NCBI GenBank assembly: GCA_030672605.1
Contig: DAOVGE010000080.1
Span: 1 to 8,340 of the forward strand
Reading direction: 5' to 3'
From: Methanosarcinales archaeon
GTDB taxonomy: Archaea > Halobacteriota > Methanosarcinia > Methanosarcinales > Methanogasteraceae
DNA: 8,340 nucleotides
Each line of letters starts with the position of its first letter. Positions within the stretch are counted from its first letter, which is position 1. The notes below the pieces were generated by a model, which was not told where the DNA came from, did not search any database, and saw only the letters and a program-made list of their open reading frames with translations. Positions 6,144 through 8,340 of the stretch are shown here, one piece after another. The translations under genes and the position numbers were made by a program.

Positions 6144-6884
6144 TCACCCCTTGTAATATGCCTCGTTCTTCATATCGTAGTATAATATCCGCAGGCGCTG
6201 AAAATCAGCCTGAAGAGTCGGGCACCAGTATTCGATCAGGAATCCGATTGTCTGAGTGACCCTGGCTTCCGAGCCTGCGAATTTGTTGACAACGATGTAC
6301 CGCCTGATGTCCCCCTTCTCTACCTTCGTCTTGATCATTAAATAGATATCGGATGGCGCACCGAATATGCTTGCGACCTCATAATCGAGCATGCCCGAAT
6401 CGAGAGCGAGAATGATCGTCTTTTCGAGAGAACCCATCTTCTTGAAGAAATTTACCAAATCGAGCACCTTCTTATCATCGGTGCTCTGGGATATCAGCAA
6501 GGATATCGTGTCGATTATGACCACGTCCTTCTCGAAGATCATCTTTGCTGCCATCAGCCGCTGAATAAAGTCGGATTTTGGCTTTGTTTCATTGAGCAGC
6601 GGGAGAACAGGGAGAAACAGCAGTTTGCCATTCAGGAGATCGTGACCGACAGGGTAATCAAGTGACTGCATCTGGGCGATGAAGCCTCTTGTGGTCAGCT
6701 GGGTGGAGATGTATGATACCGAGACATTGTTCGCCAACAGTCCAAAGCAGATTCTCTGGCAGGTAATACTCTTGCCGCTGCCGCTGCCGCCTTCAATTAA
6801 GACCAGCGATCCCGCGGGAAAGCCATTTCCAAGTTTCCGATTCAGCGCGTCTCGCTCAATCTCAAACGAATGTACACTCTCCAT
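6144..6884 (-). CDS. arlH: ArlH (FlaH) paralog, first tandem copy with divergent C-terminus
   Basis: 246 residues, first gene of the operon. By eye about 60% of the first 130 residues match the downstream copy without gaps, so the two are paralogs from a tandem duplication that is not recent. Walker A is IEGGSGSGKSI (~28-38), ISTQLTTRGF follows, and Walker B is KDVVIIDTISLLI; ATP binding should be intact. Identity falls after that, and the C-terminus departs wholly from the family. Where the other copy has GFRIEPRVGLVIEISAV, this one has GFLIEYWCPTLQADFQRLRI and then LYYDMKNEAYYKG, about a dozen residues longer. I checked the frame through this stretch and see no simple frameshift restoring the family sequence. 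ATG 6884 has GGGTG five bases upstream. It may form mixed rings with the second copy or have a regulatory role; that is inference. Confidence 0.9.
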   Translation of the reverse strand: MESVHSFEIERDALNRKLGNGFPAGSLVLIEGGSGSGKSITCQRICFGLLANNVSVSYISTQLTTRGFIAQMQSLDYPVGHDLLNGKLLFLPVLPLLNETKPKSDFIQRLMAAKMIFEKDVVIIDTISLLISQSTDDKKVLDLVNFFKKMGSLEKTIILALDSGMLDYEVASIFGAPSDIYLMIKTKVEKGDIRRYIVVNKFAGSEARVTQTIGFLIEYWCPTLQADFQRLRILYYDMKNEAYYKG

Positions 6885-6889
6885 CTCCG

Positions 6890-6926
6890 CACCCGTATTC
6901 CAATATACTTCTGCCGTATTAAATTT
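6890..6926 (-). promoter_or_regulatory. Probable promoter and ribosome-binding site of the arlH-arlH-arlI operon
   Basis: On the minus strand AAATTTAATA (6917-6926) lies about 38 bases before the ATG at 6884, which would place transcription start near 6896. A GGGTG Shine-Dalgarno (6890-6894) then lies 5 bases before the ATG. The genes below it are packed with gaps of 0 and 9 bases, so this is probably the only promoter of the operon. Confidence 0.5.
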
Positions 6927-6935
6927 ACCGTTGCC

Positions 6936-6968
6936 GGGGTTGGCGTTGGGGTCAGGGGCGGGAGCGGG
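6936..6968 (+). other. G-quadruplex-type motif in divergent promoter region
   Basis: Five G runs occur in 33 bases. The last four (6948-6951, 6955-6958, 6960-6962, 6966-6968) are separated by loops of 3, 1 and 3 bases, which fits the standard G3+N1-7 pattern. The motif lies just upstream of the arlH TATA box and on the coding-like strand of the rightward gene. Confidence 0.5.
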
Positions 6969-7091
6969 TATGGTGCTGTGGCTGAACCGATCTGAAAAAA
7001 TAAAAAAGGAAATGAGGGGATGGATTTTCGCATCTCTGCCCAGAATCGTGTAGGGCTGTGCAAGTCCTCACTACACAGATCAACCACAGTC

Positions 7092-7099
7092 ATATAAAT
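7092..7099 (+). promoter_or_regulatory. TATA box for the P-loop ATPase gene
   Basis: ATATAAAT is a good match to the archaeal TATA consensus. Transcription would start near 7120, leaving a leader of about 70 bases before the ATG at 7190. The leader could encode a four-codon ORF (7132-7146: ATG GGT GGA AGA TGA) with GGGGTGA in front of it; whether it is used is unknown. Confidence 0.5.
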
Positions 7100-7189
7100 G
7101 CGCAATCCAAGAGCGGGGTGAAAGTGAAATTATGGGTGGAAGATGATTTAAGATATGCCAGTGACTAAATCATGCAGGAGGTGGAGAAA

Positions 7190-8122
7190 ATGCAAGCCCA
7201 GACACTGAAGGATGCGATTCGGGTATTCGATCCGAGAAAGACGCTGGATGGGGAAGACCTGAACGAATATCACACAGATAGAATTCCAAACAAAAAAGAG
7301 GACCCCGCGATAACGAAACTCAAAACCCAGCTTGACGCAGATGCGCAGAAGATACTGTTCAGCGGGCACAGGGGCTGTGGCAAGTCAACAGAACTGAATA
7401 AACTTGCGCTCGATCTGGAAAAGGAGCGCCGGGATTTATTGATCGTAAAATACAATGTAACCGACGTTCTCGACGTCTTTGACCTTGATTACTCAGATGT
7501 GCTCTTCAGTCTGGCATATCAACTGTATCACAGGGCAGAGACGATTGGTGTTACGATTGATAAAGCGGTTGTAAATGCAATCGAGGAGTTTGTTGGCGAT
7601 GTAACAAGGGATGTTGAGGAGATCAAAGAGAATAGAGTGGGTCTTGGCGTAACGCTGCAGAATTTGTTCGTCGGCAAATATCAGCAAGAGAGATTGACGC
7701 GAGAAACGGTCAGAAAGCAGCTTAAACCAAGAATCAGCCGACTGATTGAGCTTATCAATTCAATGGTTGTGCAGGTCAAACTTGCAGGATACGATGCGCT
7801 GATAATCATCGATGGTATCGATAATTCGCCTCTTGATATCGGAAAAAATTTGTACTACGGCTTTGGACAGGTGTTGTCCAAGCCGGACTGCGCCATCATA
7901 TACACCATACCGATAAGCGTTGTCTATTCCAGCGAATTCACTGTAATCCAGCAGAGCTTCGATAAGACTGTTATTCTGCCAAACATCACCGTAACAAACC
8001 AAAATGGTACCCAAAGTGAAGATGGCGTAAGTATTTTCAGCAGCAATTCCCGCTCTCTTTTAGCACCCTCATCCAAAATGTCGTGTAACTACACCGCCTC
8101 TCGATATCGGTTTGTCGTGTAA
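7190..8122 (+). CDS. P-loop ATPase of unknown function, apparently truncated or frameshifted at its 3' end
   Basis: The start at 7190 is chosen because GGAGGTG (7177-7183) lies six bases upstream; an ATG at 7172 would place that site inside the gene. The product is about 310 residues. It begins MQAQTLKDAIRVFDPRKTLD, followed by Walker A FSGHRGCGKSTELNKLA (~55), and then a helical middle part. GYDALIIIDGIDNSP (~205) is Walker B of the 'DGxD' kind seen in STAND/AAA-like ATPases, followed by CAIIYTIPISVVYSS and QSFDKTVILPNITV. I recognise this pattern ('SGHRGxGKSTEL') from a group of uncharacterised ATPases in bacteria and archaea. The match stops at about base 8030 (SEDGVSIF). After this the ORF is Ser/Arg-rich and unconvincing, and ends where the family would normally continue with further helices. 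It may be a pseudogene. It is divergent from the arlH operon, so the two could share regulation. Function unknown. Confidence 0.72.
   Translation: MQAQTLKDAIRVFDPRKTLDGEDLNEYHTDRIPNKKEDPAITKLKTQLDADAQKILFSGHRGCGKSTELNKLALDLEKERRDLLIVKYNVTDVLDVFDLDYSDVLFSLAYQLYHRAETIGVTIDKAVVNAIEEFVGDVTRDVEEIKENRVGLGVTLQNLFVGKYQQERLTRETVRKQLKPRISRLIELINSMVVQVKLAGYDALIIIDGIDNSPLDIGKNLYYGFGQVLSKPDCAIIYTIPISVVYSSEFTVIQQSFDKTVILPNITVTNQNGTQSEDGVSIFSSNSRSLLAPSSKMSCNYTASRYRFVV
8079..8122 (+). repeat. 10-bp direct repeat near the ATPase stop
   Basis: tgtcgtgtaa occurs at 8079-8088 and 8113-8122, both after the point where the protein loses its family resemblance. The second copy contains the ORF's stop codon. Confidence 0.6.
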
Positions 8123-8340
8123 TACGATGAAGTAGAAGTGCTTCATAACCTAAAATGTTCGCGAAAACACAAAGGAACAGTTCCGACGTTAGCGATTTTC
8201 GTTGTGATTGTAAACGCATGTAAGAGAGGGTGGTCTTTCATCATTTTGCACATATTTCGTAAACATTTCGTAACACACTTTGTCTCACCACAAAACAAAT
8301 CAACAGCAAGCGGTGATATAGCTACAAACAGTTGGAGGTC
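8123..8340. other. Stretch without a supported gene; short repeats and a terminal Shine-Dalgarno
   Basis: No credible coding frame is visible; an ORF on the minus strand over 8037-8219 looks accidental. There is a small hairpin (atgaag 8127-8132 with cttcat 8141-8146), which could end transcription of the ATPase gene. An 11-base tandem unit (atttcgtaaac 8254-8264, atttcgtaaca 8265-8275) lies further on. At the end GGAGGT (8334-8339), with gatata at 8314-8319, suggests a + strand gene starting just outside the window. Confidence 0.4.

Noticed and set aside
6144..6200. Simple frameshift explaining the odd C-terminus of the first ArlH
   Set aside because: The other two frames do not give the family ending, so replacement or divergence is the better reading.
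8037..8219. 60-residue minus-strand ORF at the right end
   Set aside because: No motif or ribosome-binding site; it overlaps the ATPase 3' end and a repeat-like string (gcgaaaacacaaag).
1..8340. tRNA, rRNA or transposase genes
   Set aside because: No cloverleaf, rRNA-like stretch or DDE/Y-transposase motif was visible by eye on either strand.

Overview
The window looks archaeal, most likely from a euryarchaeal lineage of the methanogen/ANME kind. The evidence is: the tail of an EF-Tu-like factor of a type I know from methanogens, an archaeal-type (d)CMP kinase, motor and regulator ATPases of the archaellum (ArlH and ArlI, formerly FlaH and FlaI), TATA-like boxes about 25 bases before predicted transcript starts, and GGTG/GAGGTG ribosome-binding sites. 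The lineage is inferred from protein resemblance only.

Layout. 1-393 (+) is the 3' end of the EF-Tu-like translation GTPase family gene. 403-2778 (+) follows almost at once and encodes a large membrane-anchored protein with a degenerate VWA-like domain, a glutamine-amidotransferase-like domain and a second, canonical VWA domain. It converges on the cytidylate kinase gene (2833-3369, -). Between the kinase promoter and the end of arlI lies about 415 bp without a credible gene. It holds a strong imperfect hairpin and three copies of one repeat, two of them inverted at its borders like a MITE.

3789-6884 (-) is a tight three-gene operon, arlH-arlH-arlI in transcription order: two tandem, clearly homologous but diverged KaiC-like ArlH paralogs and one secretion/motor ATPase ArlI. 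The usual neighbours are absent: no archaellin, no arlC/D/E/F/G upstream and no membrane protein arlJ downstream, where the repeat region sits instead.

A ~300-bp divergent intergenic region with a G-quadruplex-type motif and a TATA box for each side separates the operon from a (+) P-loop ATPase gene (7190-8122). That ORF matches its family well to about base 8030 and then turns into unconvincing sequence and stops, so it looks truncated or frameshifted. The last ~220 bases hold short repeats, and a Shine-Dalgarno-like GGAGGT at the very end suggests a gene starting just outside.

The most interesting part is the stripped-down arlH-arlH-arlI cassette with duplicated ArlH and a repeat element in the place of arlJ. 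It could be an archaellum locus that has been rearranged, with the rest elsewhere in the genome, or an ATPase module put to another use.
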